This document shows positions 20,475 to 29,187 of a DNA stretch of 64,000 nt, piece by piece (the stretch's first letter is position 1; each line of letters opens with the position of its first letter). This DNA is from Ensifer sesbaniae. GTDB taxonomy: Bacteria; Pseudomonadota; Alphaproteobacteria; Rhizobiales; Rhizobiaceae. The stretch is from positions 1,736,001 to 1,800,000 of the forward strand of contig NZ_JABEKU010000001.1 of assembly GCF_013283665.1 (NCBI RefSeq), in the 5' to 3' direction. Under the pieces are notes generated by a model. The model searched no databases, had not been told where the DNA came from, and saw only the letters and a list, made by a program, of their open reading frames with translations. A program made the position numbers and the translations under genes.

Positions 20475-20532
20475 AGAGAATGCCAGCAAGTGATGCCGTC
20501 GCCGGCAGGCGGCGGTTGGGGGAACGCTTTTT

Positions 20533-22803
20533 ATGGTGGACGCAATGGCCTTGCCGCTGGGCACAGATGAGGGACTCGCGGCGCAGGACCGGCGCGCGTC
20601 CTTTGCTCTCCCGGGGCTGATGCTGGCGACCGGCGCCTTGATCTGCGCCACCGTCTCGCTGCTCGTGCTTCTCGGATTGACGCCGATACGGCTCGAGAGA
20701 AATGTCGTCATCGCCTGCGCTGCCATCAACAGCCTGTTCGTCGTCGGCCTTATCTACCTGATCGCCCGCGAAATCCTGCGGCTGCTGCGTGCCCGCAGCA
20801 AGGGCCGCGCCGCCGCGCGCCTGCACGTCCGCATCGTTGCCCTGTTTTCGATCGTCGCGATCACGCCGGCGGTTCTCGTCGCGATTTTTGCCAGCATCAC
20901 CCTCGATGTCGGTCTCGATCGCTGGTTTTCGCTGCGAACCCAGGCGATCGTCCGCTCGTCGATCAACGTCGCCCAGGCCTATGTGCTCGAGAATGCCAGC
21001 TACCTGCAGGGCCAGACCGTGTCGATGGCGAACGACCTCGAACGCAACCGGCAGCTCTACAGCCTCGACCGCACCGGCTTTACGGAGCTGATGACCCGCC
21101 AGGCACGGGGCCGCGGCATGCTCGGCGCCTTCCTCGTGCGGGCCGACGGCAGCGCCATCATCCAGGCCAACATTTCCACCGACCGTCCGCTGCCGGCCAT
21201 CCCGCCAGACGCGCTGAAAAGCTCCGTATCCGGCCAGCCGACGCTGATCCCGCCAGGGGTCACCAACCTCGTCGGCGCCGTGATTCCGCTCGACGATATT
21301 CCGGGCACTTATCTCTACACGGTTCGCAACGTCGATCCGGAAGTGATGCGCTCGCTGCGGCTGATGGAAGAGAACACGGCCGAGTACAAGATGCTGGAGG
21401 CCGGGCGGACCTTCACGCAGATCGCCTTCGGCGTCCTCTACATCGGCTTTGCGCTCATCGTTCTCCTGGCGGCGATCTGGACCGCCATCGCCGTCGCCGA
21501 CCGGATCGTCCGGCCCATTCGCCAATTGATCGGCGCTGCCGATAGCGTCGCCTCGGGCAATCTCGATGTCGTCGTGCCCGTGCGCGCCGTCGACGGCGAC
21601 GTTGGCAACCTGTCGCGCACCTTCAACAAGATGGTCTCGGAAATCCGCAGCCAGCAGGAGCAGATCCTGGAGGCGAAGGACGAGGTCGACCATCGCCGCC
21701 GGTTCATCGAGGCCGTTCTTTCAGGCGTGACCGCCGCCGTGATCGGTGTCGGCCGCGACCGGCAGATCACCATCGCCAACTCTTCCTCCGAAGACTTCCT
21801 GAAGAAGGCGGCGCCTGAGCTCCTGGGGGCCGATCTGCGCACGGTGGCGCCGGAGATCGAAGAGGTCCTGGTCGAGGCCGAAAACCGCCATCGCAACGAC
21901 TACCGCAAGCAGATCAACATCATGCGCGGCGGCACCGAGCGGACACTGAACGTTCAGGTAACGCGCGAAGAGGGCGGCGAGTCGAACGAATCCTACGTCA
22001 TCACCATCGACGACATCACCGACCTCGTCATCGCGCAGCGATCGACGGCCTGGGCCGACGTGGCGCGCCGCATCGCGCATGAGATCAAGAACCCGCTGAC
22101 GCCGATCCAGCTCTCCGCCGAGCGCCTGAAGCGCCGCTACGGCAAGCAGATCAATCAGGAAGACAAGGCCGTCTTCGACCAGTGCACCGATACGATCGTG
22201 CGCCAGGTGGAAGACATCGGCCGCATGGTCGACGAGTTCTCGGCTTTCGCGCGCATGCCGAAGCCGACCAAGGAAAAGGCCGATCTCCGCGCGATCCTAA
22301 AGGATGCGATGTTCCTACGCGAGATGGGCAACAATCACATCGATTTCGTGCGGGACCTCGGCGAAGAGCCGCTCGAAGGCCTGTTCGATGGGCGCATGCT
22401 TGGCCAGGCCTTCGGCAACATCGTCAAGAATGCGGTCGAATCGATCGAGGCGGTGCCGGCTGATGCGGTGCGCGGCCACGCGATGATCGTCGCACGAGCG
22501 CGAACTGACCTGGCCTCGGGTCGTTTCGTTGTCGATATCATCGACAACGGCAAGGGCCTGCCGACAGAGAACCGGCACAGGATTCTGGAGCCGTACATGA
22601 CGATGCGCGAGAAGGGCACGGGCCTCGGGCTCGCCATCGTCAAGAAGATCATTGAGGACCATGGCGGACAATTGGAATTGCACGACGCGCCAGCCGATTT
22701 CGACGGCGGTGTCGGGGCGATGATCCGCGTGATCCTGCCGCCTGCCGGAGAGACCGGGGGCGAAGACAGTTTGAAGGATAAGGGTGCGAGCGATGGCCGC
22801 TGA
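20533..22803 (+). CDS. ntrY: Sensor histidine kinase NtrY
   Basis: The 756-residue membrane kinase has hydrophobic segments near residues 28-50, 58-78, 97-120 and 297-320 with an extracytoplasmic loop between the last two. A HAMP linker (DRIVRPIRQLIGAADSVASG), a PAS domain (about residues 395-500), an H-box [26 protein letters not shown] sequence with the phospho-His, and G boxes DNGKGLP and GTGLGLAIVKK follow. NtrY with NtrX responds to nitrogen/redox signals in rhizobia and relatives. It overlaps ntrX by 11 bases. Confidence 0.95.
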   Translation: MVDAMALPLGTDEGLAAQDRRASFALPGLMLATGALICATVSLLVLLGLTPIRLERNVVIACAAINSLFVVGLIYLIAREILRLLRARSKGRAAARLHVRIVALFSIVAITPAVLVAIFASITLDVGLDRWFSLRTQAIVRSSINVAQAYVLENASYLQGQTVSMANDLERNRQLYSLDRTGFTELMTRQARGRGMLGAFLVRADGSAIIQANISTDRPLPAIPPDALKSSVSGQPTLIPPGVTNLVGAVIPLDDIPGTYLYTVRNVDPEVMRSLRLMEENTAEYKMLEAGRTFTQIAFGVLYIGFALIVLLAAIWTAIAVADRIVRPIRQLIGAADSVASGNLDVVVPVRAVDGDVGNLSRTFNKMVSEIRSQQEQILEAKDEVDHRRRFIEAVLSGVTAAVIGVGRDRQITIANSSSEDFLKKAAPELLGADLRTVAPEIEEVLVEAENRHRNDYRKQINIMRGGTERTLNVQVTREEGGESNESYVITIDDITDLVIAQRSTAWADVARRIAHEIKNPLTPIQLSAERLKRRYGKQINQEDKAVFDQCTDTIVRQVEDIGRMVDEFSAFARMPKPTKEKADLRAILKDAMFLREMGNNHIDFVRDLGEEPLEGLFDGRMLGQAFGNIVKNAVESIEAVPADAVRGHAMIVARARTDLASGRFVVDIIDNGKGLPTENRHRILEPYMTMREKGTGLGLAIVKKIIEDHGGQLELHDAPADFDGGVGAMIRVILPPAGETGGEDSLKDKGASDGR

Positions 22804-24157
22804 TATTCTGGTTGTGGATGATGAGGAAGATATCCGTGAGATCGTGTCGGGTATCCTCTCTGACGAAGGGCACGAAACCCGCACCGCCTTCGACAGCGAC
22901 AGCGCGCTGGCGGCGATCAGCGATCGCGTGCCGCGTCTGGTCTTCCTCGATATCTGGATGCAGGGAAGCCGCCTCGACGGACTGGCGCTGCTCGACGAGA
23001 TCAAGGGACGGTATCCGGATCTCCCGGTCGTCATGATTTCCGGTCACGGCAACATCGAAACCGCCGTCAACGCCATCAAGCGTGGCGCCTACGACTTCAT
23101 CGAGAAGCCCTTCAAGGCCGATCGGCTGATCCTGATTGCCGAGCGGGCGCTGGAAAACTCGAAGCTCAAGCGCGAAGTCTCTGAGCTGAAGAGGAAGTCC
23201 GGCGATCCCGTTGAGCTGATCGGCACGTCGGTTGCCGTGTCGCAGCTTCGTCAGACGATCGAGAAGGTCGCGCCGACCAACAGCCGCATCATGATCCAGG
23301 GGCCGTCCGGGTCGGGCAAGGAACTGGTCGCGCGGATGATCCACCGCAAGTCGACACGCTCCGCCGGTCCGTTCGTGGCGTTGAACGCCGCGGCGATCAC
23401 GCCTGACCGGATGGAGATCGCGCTTTTCGGGACCGAAGGCACGCCGGGCCAGCCGCGTCGCACGGGCGCTCTTGAGGAGGCTCATGGCGGGATTCTCTAT
23501 CTCGACGAAATCGGCGAGATGCCGCGCGAGACGCAGAACAAGATCCTGCGCGTGCTGGTCGATCAACAGTTCGAACGCGTCGGTGGCACCAAGCGGGTCC
23601 GGGTCGATGTACGGATCATCTCTTCGACGGCCTACAATCTCGAAAACATGATTTCCGAGGGCCTTTTCCGCGAAGACCTGTTCCATCGGCTTGCGGTCAT
23701 TCCGGTACGGGTGCCGGCGCTCGCCGAGCGGCGCGAGGACATTCCGTTCCTCGTCGACATGTTCATGCGCCAGGTCAGCGAACAGGCGGGTATCCGTCCG
23801 CGCAAGATCGGCGACGACGCGCTGGCCGTGCTCCAGGCCCATGACTGGCCCGGCAACATCCGCCAGCTTCGCAATAACATCGAGCGGCTGATGATCCTTG
23901 CCCGCAGCGACGGTCCGGATACGCCGATTTCTGCCGACATGCTGCCGACGGAAGTGGGCGATACCCTGCCGAAGATCTCGGCCCAGGGCGACCAGCACAT
24001 CATGACCTTGCCGTTGCGCGAGGCTCGCGAAATGTTCGAGCGTGATTATCTGATCGCGCAGATCAACCGATTCGGCGGCAATATTTCGCGTACGGCGGAA
24101 TTCGTCGGTATGGAACGGTCGGCGCTGCATCGAAAGCTGAAGTCGCTGGGCGTCTGA
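22793..24157 (+). CDS. ntrX: Response regulator NtrX (lacks the GAFTGA motif)
   Basis: The 454-residue protein has a receiver domain (DDEE acidic pair, phospho-Asp in LVFLDIWMQGS), an AAA+ domain with Walker A QGPSGSGKE and Walker B GGILYLDEIGE, and a Fis-type helix-turn-helix (SRTAEFVGMERSALHRKL). Where NtrC has GAFTGA, NtrX has a segment reading GTEGTPGQPRRTGALEEA, so contact with sigma54 is unlikely; it is probably a DNA-binding regulator of ordinary promoters. ATG 22793 lies inside the ntrY end, with AAGG upstream. Confidence 0.95.
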   Translation: MAADILVVDDEEDIREIVSGILSDEGHETRTAFDSDSALAAISDRVPRLVFLDIWMQGSRLDGLALLDEIKGRYPDLPVVMISGHGNIETAVNAIKRGAYDFIEKPFKADRLILIAERALENSKLKREVSELKRKSGDPVELIGTSVAVSQLRQTIEKVAPTNSRIMIQGPSGSGKELVARMIHRKSTRSAGPFVALNAAAITPDRMEIALFGTEGTPGQPRRTGALEEAHGGILYLDEIGEMPRETQNKILRVLVDQQFERVGGTKRVRVDVRIISSTAYNLENMISEGLFREDLFHRLAVIPVRVPALAERREDIPFLVDMFMRQVSEQAGIRPRKIGDDALAVLQAHDWPGNIRQLRNNIERLMILARSDGPDTPISADMLPTEVGDTLPKISAQGDQHIMTLPLREAREMFERDYLIAQINRFGGNISRTAEFVGMERSALHRKLKSLGV

Positions 24158-24191
24158 GCCGATACAACTTACGGCCCTGGCACCCGCGCTC

Positions 24192-24231
24192 CTACAGCGC
24201 CGCGCGACTTATATGCAAAAGGTCGCTGTAG
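24192..24231 (+). repeat. Intergenic palindromic repeat between ntrX and trkA
   Basis: CTACAGCG (24192-24199) and CGCTGTAG (24224-24231) are perfect arms; an inner GCGCGAC/GTCGC pair lengthens the structure. The element lies in the 91-base gap, ending 18 bases before trkA. From memory, this sequence style recurs between Sinorhizobium genes. It could also shape the trkA leader. Confidence 0.5.
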
Positions 24232-24248
24232 CTCCTTGAAAGGTCGAC

Positions 24249-25625
24249 ATGAAGGTAGTCATTTGTGGCGCGGGCCAGGTCGGATATGGCATCGCCGAGC
24301 GGCTGGCACAGGAAGACAACGACGTATCGGTGATCGATACGTCGGCAGCGTTGATTGCCAACATCACCGAAAGCCTTGATGTGCGTGGCTATGTCGGACA
24401 CGGTGCGCATCCGGACGTGCTCGCCAGGGCTGGTGCCGACCAGGCCGACATGCTGATCGCCGTCACCCTTTCCGACGAGGTCAATATCGTCGCCTGCGAA
24501 GTGGCGCATGCAATCTTCAACGTGCCGACGAAGCTTGCGCGCATTCGGGCGCAAAGCTATCTCGCGCCAGAATATTCGAACCTCTTCTCCCGTGAGAACG
24601 TGCCGATCGACGTCACCATTTCGCCCGAGGTCGAGGTTGGGCGGCTGGTATTGCGGCGTATTTCCTTTCCTGGTGCAATTGACATCGTGCGTTTCGCCGA
24701 AGACCGCATTGCCATGGTCGCCTTCGAGTGCCTCGAAGATTGCCCGGTTGTCGGCACGCCGCTGCAGCAGTTGAGCGAACTGTTCCCCGATCTGCTCGCG
24801 ACGGTGACCGGTATCTTCCGCAACGGTAAGGTCATGGTACCGCACTCTGATGACCAGTTGCAGGCAGGCGATATCGCCTATGTCGTTTGCGACCGAGACC
24901 ATGCCCGCCGGACCTTGGCGCTCTTCGGCCATGAGGAGCAGGAAGCGCGGCGCATCATCATCTTCGGCGGCGGCAATGTCGGCTACTTCGTTGCCAAGAC
25001 CATCGAGGAGCATCAGCCGCGGACCCGGGTGAAGCTGATCGAGAGCGATCGCGACCGGGCAGTGGTGATGGCGGATAAGCTGAGCAACACCGTTGTCCTC
25101 AACGGTTCCGCGATGGATCAGCGAATCCTGGCGCAGGCTGACGTTCAGGATGCCGATCTCGTGGTCGCGCTGACGAACAATGACCAGATCAACATCCTCG
25201 GCAGCATGATGGCGAAGCGGCTCGGCGCCAAGTCGACGCTCGTGCTGATCAACGAACCGTCCTATCAGGATTTTGCCGGCACGGCTGGCGTGGACGCCTA
25301 TGTGAACCCGCGCGCCGTGACGATCTCCCGCGTGCTGCAGCACGTGCGCAAGGGACGCATCCGCTCCATCTACGCGGTGCAGAAGGGAATGGCCGAGGTG
25401 ATCGAGGCCGAAGCGCTGGAAACGTCGCCGCTGGTTGGCAGGGCCTTGCGTGACCTCGAGCTTCCCGATGGCATCCGCATCGGCGCGCTCTACCGCGACA
25501 AGACGTTCATCCGCCCGGATGGCAATACAAAGATCAAGGCAAAGGACCGTGTGGTGCTCTTTGCCGCCGCCGATGCCGTGCGGCATGTCGAACAACTTTT
25601 CCGCGTCAGCATCCAGTATTTTTAA
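24249..25625 (+). CDS. trkA: Trk potassium uptake regulatory subunit TrkA
   Basis: The 458-residue cytoplasmic protein has two tandem RCK units. Each has a Rossmann nucleotide-binding motif (VVICGAGQVGYGIAERL at the start; IIIFGGGNVGYFVAKTI at about residue 235), and each is followed by a TrkA_C domain. It gates the TrkH/TrkG channel in response to NAD(H)/ATP; the channel gene is not in the window. GGTCGAC-type spacing with an AAAGG site precedes the ATG. Its place after ntrYX is conserved in rhizobia. Confidence 0.96.
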   Translation: MKVVICGAGQVGYGIAERLAQEDNDVSVIDTSAALIANITESLDVRGYVGHGAHPDVLARAGADQADMLIAVTLSDEVNIVACEVAHAIFNVPTKLARIRAQSYLAPEYSNLFSRENVPIDVTISPEVEVGRLVLRRISFPGAIDIVRFAEDRIAMVAFECLEDCPVVGTPLQQLSELFPDLLATVTGIFRNGKVMVPHSDDQLQAGDIAYVVCDRDHARRTLALFGHEEQEARRIIIFGGGNVGYFVAKTIEEHQPRTRVKLIESDRDRAVVMADKLSNTVVLNGSAMDQRILAQADVQDADLVVALTNNDQINILGSMMAKRLGAKSTLVLINEPSYQDFAGTAGVDAYVNPRAVTISRVLQHVRKGRIRSIYAVQKGMAEVIEAEALETSPLVGRALRDLELPDGIRIGALYRDKTFIRPDGNTKIKAKDRVVLFAAADAVRHVEQLFRVSIQYF

Positions 25626-25636
25626 GGCCGAGATCC

Positions 25637-26500
25637 ATGCCGAGAATTGCTTATGTCAACGGTGCCTACGTGCCGCATGCCGACGCCGCAGTCCATATCG
25701 AGGACCGCGGTTATCAGTTTGCAGACGGTGTCTACGAGGTCTGCGAGGTCCGTCATGGTTACATCGTCGATCTCAACCGGCATCTCGATCGTCTCGACCG
25801 TTCGCTTCGTGAATTGCGCATCGCCTGGCCGATGCGCCGTGCGGCGCTCGTGCATGTGATCCGGGAAGTGATCCGGCGCAACCGGGTTCGGAATGGTCTG
25901 TTCTATATGCAGGTCACGCGCGGCGTGGCGCGCCGCGACCATGTATTTCCGGCCACGGAGACCAAACCGACGATCGTGGTGACGGCGAAGCGCACCGATG
26001 CCGAAGCCATCGCCAAAAAGGCGACGCAGGGGATCTCGGCCATCACCGTGCCGGAAAACCGATGGGACCGGGTGGACATCAAGTCCGTCGGGCTTCTGCC
26101 CAACGTGCTTGCCCGCCAGAAGGCGAAGGAGGAGGGTGCGCAGGAGGCGATTTTCGTCGACGCCGATGGCACGGTGAAGGAGGGCGCCGCGACCAATGTC
26201 TGGATCGTCGATCGCGACGGAACGCTGCGCACACGCACGGCCGAGCACGGAATCCTGAAGGGAATCACCCGCACCACACTGATGGACGTGGCGGGCCCGC
26301 TTGGGCTCAAGGTCGAGGAGAGAGCATTCTCGATCGAGGAAATGCTCGCGGCGCGCGAGGTCTTCATCACCGCTGCTACCAGCATCTGCTTTCCGGTCGT
26401 TTCGGTGGACGGCAGGCCGATCGGCAATGGCCATCCGGGAAGCATAGCACAGAATATTCGTGAAGCCTTTTTCGGCGTTGCGGAAAAGACATTGATTTGA
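25637..26500 (+). CDS. dat: D-amino-acid transaminase
   Basis: The 287-residue class IV PLP aminotransferase interconverts D-alanine and D-glutamate, feeding peptidoglycan synthesis. It has YVPHADAAVHIEDRGYQFADGVYEV at the N-terminus, the PLP-lysine in DIKSVGLLPNV (about residue 147), the EGAATNVWIV motif (about 180) and the C-terminal EVFITAATSICFPV. It starts 11 bases after trkA, so the two are probably co-transcribed. The branched-chain aminotransferase and aminodeoxychorismate lyase families share this fold, but the motifs fit Dat best. Confidence 0.9.
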   Translation: MPRIAYVNGAYVPHADAAVHIEDRGYQFADGVYEVCEVRHGYIVDLNRHLDRLDRSLRELRIAWPMRRAALVHVIREVIRRNRVRNGLFYMQVTRGVARRDHVFPATETKPTIVVTAKRTDAEAIAKKATQGISAITVPENRWDRVDIKSVGLLPNVLARQKAKEEGAQEAIFVDADGTVKEGAATNVWIVDRDGTLRTRTAEHGILKGITRTTLMDVAGPLGLKVEERAFSIEEMLAAREVFITAATSICFPVVSVDGRPIGNGHPGSIAQNIREAFFGVAEKTLI

Positions 26501-26609
26501 TACCAAACTTAGAGAGGTGTCGGGGAAGGTACTTGTGGCGCCTCTGATTGCAGATATCGACAAAAATGCACCGGCGCGAAACGCCGGCAAATAAGAAAGA
26601 AGCGGCGCG

Positions 26610-26852
26610 ATGGCGGAACGTTCTCAAAACTTGCAGGATCTCTTTCTCAACACGGTCCGCAAGCAAAAGATTTCATTGACAATTTTCCTTATCAACGGTG
26701 TCAAGCTCACCGGTGTCGTGACATCTTTTGATAATTTCTGCGTCCTGTTGCGTCGCGATGGCCACTCGCAACTGGTCTACAAGCACGCGATCTCGACCAT
26801 CATGCCCGGCCAGCCGCTGCAGATGTTCGAGAATGAAGAAGCCGCATCCTGA
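26610..26852 (+). CDS. hfq: RNA chaperone Hfq
   Basis: The 80-residue Sm-like protein has Sm1 ([36 protein letters not shown]) and Sm2 ([10 protein letters not shown]) with the conserved KH pair of the poly(U)-binding site. The short C-terminal tail is typical of alphaproteobacteria. It hexamerises and pairs small RNAs with mRNAs. GAAAGAAG lies upstream of the ATG. hflX follows, the usual hfq-hflX pairing. Confidence 0.98.
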
Positions 26853-26930
26853 CGGGACGTTAGGCACATTACCAAGCGGGATTCAAAATCGTCGTCGATC
26901 ATTCCGGAGCTCGAGAAGCTCCGCGACGAC

Positions 26931-28256
26931 ATGCGCGCGGTCGTCATCGTTCCGGTCTTGAAAAAGACCGGAAGACAGTCCGCAGAGATACTCTCGGCCA
27001 CGACCACACGCTCGGATGAAAGCCGCCTCGACGAGGCGACCGGGCTGGCGCTGGCGATCGACCTCGATGTCGTGCATGGCGCCATCGTTCCGGTGGCGCA
27101 GCCGAAGCCTGGCACCCTGCTCGGCACCGGCAAGATCGAGGAGATCGGCCACATCCTCGTCGAACAGGATGCCGGTCTCGTTATCGTCGATCATCCCTTG
27201 ACGCCGGTGCAGCAGCGCAATCTCGAGAAGGAATGGAACGCCAAGGTCATCGACCGAACGGGCCTCATCCTCGAGATTTTCGGGCGCCGCGCTTCCACCA
27301 AGGAAGGCACGCTGCAGGTCGATCTTGCGCATCTCAACTACCAGAAAGGCCGCTTGGTCCGAAGCTGGACCCACCTTGAGCGTCAGCGCGGTGGCGGCGG
27401 CTTCATGGGTGGCCCGGGTGAAACCCAGATCGAAGCGGACCGGCGCTTGCTGCAGGACCGCATCGTCAAGCTCGAGCGCGAACTGGAACAGGTCCGCCGG
27501 ACCCGGCAGCTGCACCGTTCCAAGCGCAAGAAGGTGCCGCATCCGATCGTCGCCCTCGTCGGCTATACCAACGCCGGCAAGTCCACGCTTTTCAACCGCA
27601 TGACCGGGGCGGGCGTACTCGCCGAGGACATGCTGTTTGCGACGCTCGATCCGACGCTTCGGCGTCTGAAGCTGCCGCATGGCCGCATGGTGATCCTCTC
27701 CGACACCGTCGGTTTCATTTCCGACCTGCCGACGCACCTCGTCGCTGCCTTCCGCGCGACGCTCGAAGAGGTGCTGGAGGCGGATCTGATCTTGCACGTG
27801 CGTGATCTCTCCGACCCGGACAACCAGGCGCAGGCAAGCGATGTGCTCCGCATTCTCGCCGATCTCGGCATCGACGAGAAGGAAGCGTCCGAACGGCTGA
27901 TCGAGGTCTGGAACAAGATCGACCGGCTGGATGTCGAATCGCGCGAAGCGTTGCGCGGCAAGGCAGCGACCTCGGAAAATACGGTTGCCGTCTCGGCGAT
28001 TACCGGTGAGGGCGTTGACGAGCTGCTCGCCGAAATCGGCCGACGCCTGTCGGGCGTTCTGACGGAATGCACCGTCGTTCTCGGCATCGACCAGTTGCAG
28101 CTTCTGCCCTGGATCTATCAGCACGCCATCGTCGACGGCCGCGAGGATCTGGAAGACGGGCGCGTGAGCCTCGATCTCCGGCTGACCGAAAACGAGGCGT
28201 CCGATCTGGAACGCCGTCTCGGAAACGGGCCGAAGCCCGTCGAAGAAGACTGGTAA
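26931..28256 (+). CDS. hflX: GTPase HflX
   Basis: The 441-residue ribosome-associated GTPase has an N-terminal HflX domain with a glycine-rich loop (GGGGFMGGPGETQIE), a coiled-coil segment and a G domain: G1 GYTNAGKST, G3 DTVGF, G4 NKID. The only in-frame ATG is 26931, 78 bases after hfq. The frame stays open from the hfq stop codon to this ATG and encodes a plausible peptide (ending PELEKLRDD), so a non-standard upstream start is possible. HflX rescues stalled ribosomes under stress. Confidence 0.94.
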   Translation: MRAVVIVPVLKKTGRQSAEILSATTTRSDESRLDEATGLALAIDLDVVHGAIVPVAQPKPGTLLGTGKIEEIGHILVEQDAGLVIVDHPLTPVQQRNLEKEWNAKVIDRTGLILEIFGRRASTKEGTLQVDLAHLNYQKGRLVRSWTHLERQRGGGGFMGGPGETQIEADRRLLQDRIVKLERELEQVRRTRQLHRSKRKKVPHPIVALVGYTNAGKSTLFNRMTGAGVLAEDMLFATLDPTLRRLKLPHGRMVILSDTVGFISDLPTHLVAAFRATLEEVLEADLILHVRDLSDPDNQAQASDVLRILADLGIDEKEASERLIEVWNKIDRLDVESREALRGKAATSENTVAVSAITGEGVDELLAEIGRRLSGVLTECTVVLGIDQLQLLPWIYQHAIVDGREDLEDGRVSLDLRLTENEASDLERRLGNGPKPVEEDW

Positions 28257-28316
28257 GCCAAAGACTGGTTAGCCCAAACGTTTTGCTCGAGCCATCGGTT
28301 CGCTGGCTGCCTGCGA

Positions 28317-28341
28317 GGGACGCATCGGAAACATGCGTCCC
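28317..28341. terminator. Hairpin between convergent hflX and mazG
   Basis: GGGACGCAT and ATGCGTCCC form a perfect 9-bp stem with a 7-base loop in the gap between the converging genes. There is no strong T-run on either strand, so it may be a weak bidirectional terminator. Confidence 0.45.
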
Positions 28342-28348
28342 GACGGTC

Positions 28349-29182
28349 TTAGCCGAGCTGCCGCTCGATCGCCTTGGCCGCCTGCCAAAGCTCTTCCATC
28401 CGCTCCAGCGTCGCGTTATCCAGCGTCTCGCCGCCGGCTTCTAGCTCGCGCTCGATATGGGCGAAGCGGCGGCGGAACTTGGTGTTGGTGCCGCGAAGGG
28501 CCATTTCGGGGTCAGTCCCGACGTGGCGGCCGATATTGACCACTGCGAAGATCAGGTCGCCCAGTTCGTCGCTGACCTTGGCGCGATCCTTTTCGCGCAG
28601 CGCCTGGCGCAGTTCGCCGATCTCCTCCTCGATCTTGTCGAGGATCGGTTCAGGTTCCGACCAGTCGAAGCCGACCTTTGCCGCGCGCTCCTGCAGTTTC
28701 AGGGCTTCGACAAGCGCCGGAAACGAGCGCTGGACCGAACCGAGGTGGCTCTTAGCGGCATCCGGGGCGAGGCCGTGCTTGGTGCGTCTCGCCTGCCGTT
28801 CTGCCTTCTCTGCCTGCTTGATCTGGTCCCATTGCAACTTGACCGCCTCGGGCGTATCGGCGTCGGAACGGGCAAAGACATGCGGATGCCGGCGGATCAT
28901 CTTGCGCGTTACTGCCTCGACGACGTCGCCGAAGGCGAAGTCACCCGCTTCCTCCGCCATGCGGGCGTGGAACACCACCTGCAGAAGAAGATCGCCGAGT
29001 TCGTCGCAAAGGTCGTGCATGTCGCCGCGCTCGATGGCGTCGGCGACCTCATAGGCTTCCTCGATCGTATAGGGCTTGATCGTCTCGAAGGTCTGAACGA
29101 TGTCCCAGGGGCAGCCGGTCTCGGGTTGGCGAAGCGCCGCCATGATGTCGAGCAGGCGTTGGATGTCGCGTGAAGGTTCCAT
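28349..29182 (-). CDS. mazG: Nucleoside triphosphate pyrophosphohydrolase MazG
   Basis: The 277-residue protein has two MazG domains. The first has GCPWDIVQTFETIKPYTIEEAYEV and the metal-binding pair EELGD-like CDELGDLLLQVVFH; the second has EEIGELRQALRE and SDELGDLIFAVVN. It hydrolyses NTPs to NMP and PPi, cleaning the pool or lowering ppGpp-linked stress in other bacteria. Length is close to E. coli MazG. It is five bases downstream of the deaminase gene on the same strand. Confidence 0.95.
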   Translation of the reverse strand: MEPSRDIQRLLDIMAALRQPETGCPWDIVQTFETIKPYTIEEAYEVADAIERGDMHDLCDELGDLLLQVVFHARMAEEAGDFAFGDVVEAVTRKMIRRHPHVFARSDADTPEAVKLQWDQIKQAEKAERQARRTKHGLAPDAAKSHLGSVQRSFPALVEALKLQERAAKVGFDWSEPEPILDKIEEEIGELRQALREKDRAKVSDELGDLIFAVVNIGRHVGTDPEMALRGTNTKFRRRFAHIERELEAGGETLDNATLERMEELWQAAKAIERQLG

Positions 29183-29187
29183 GGATC

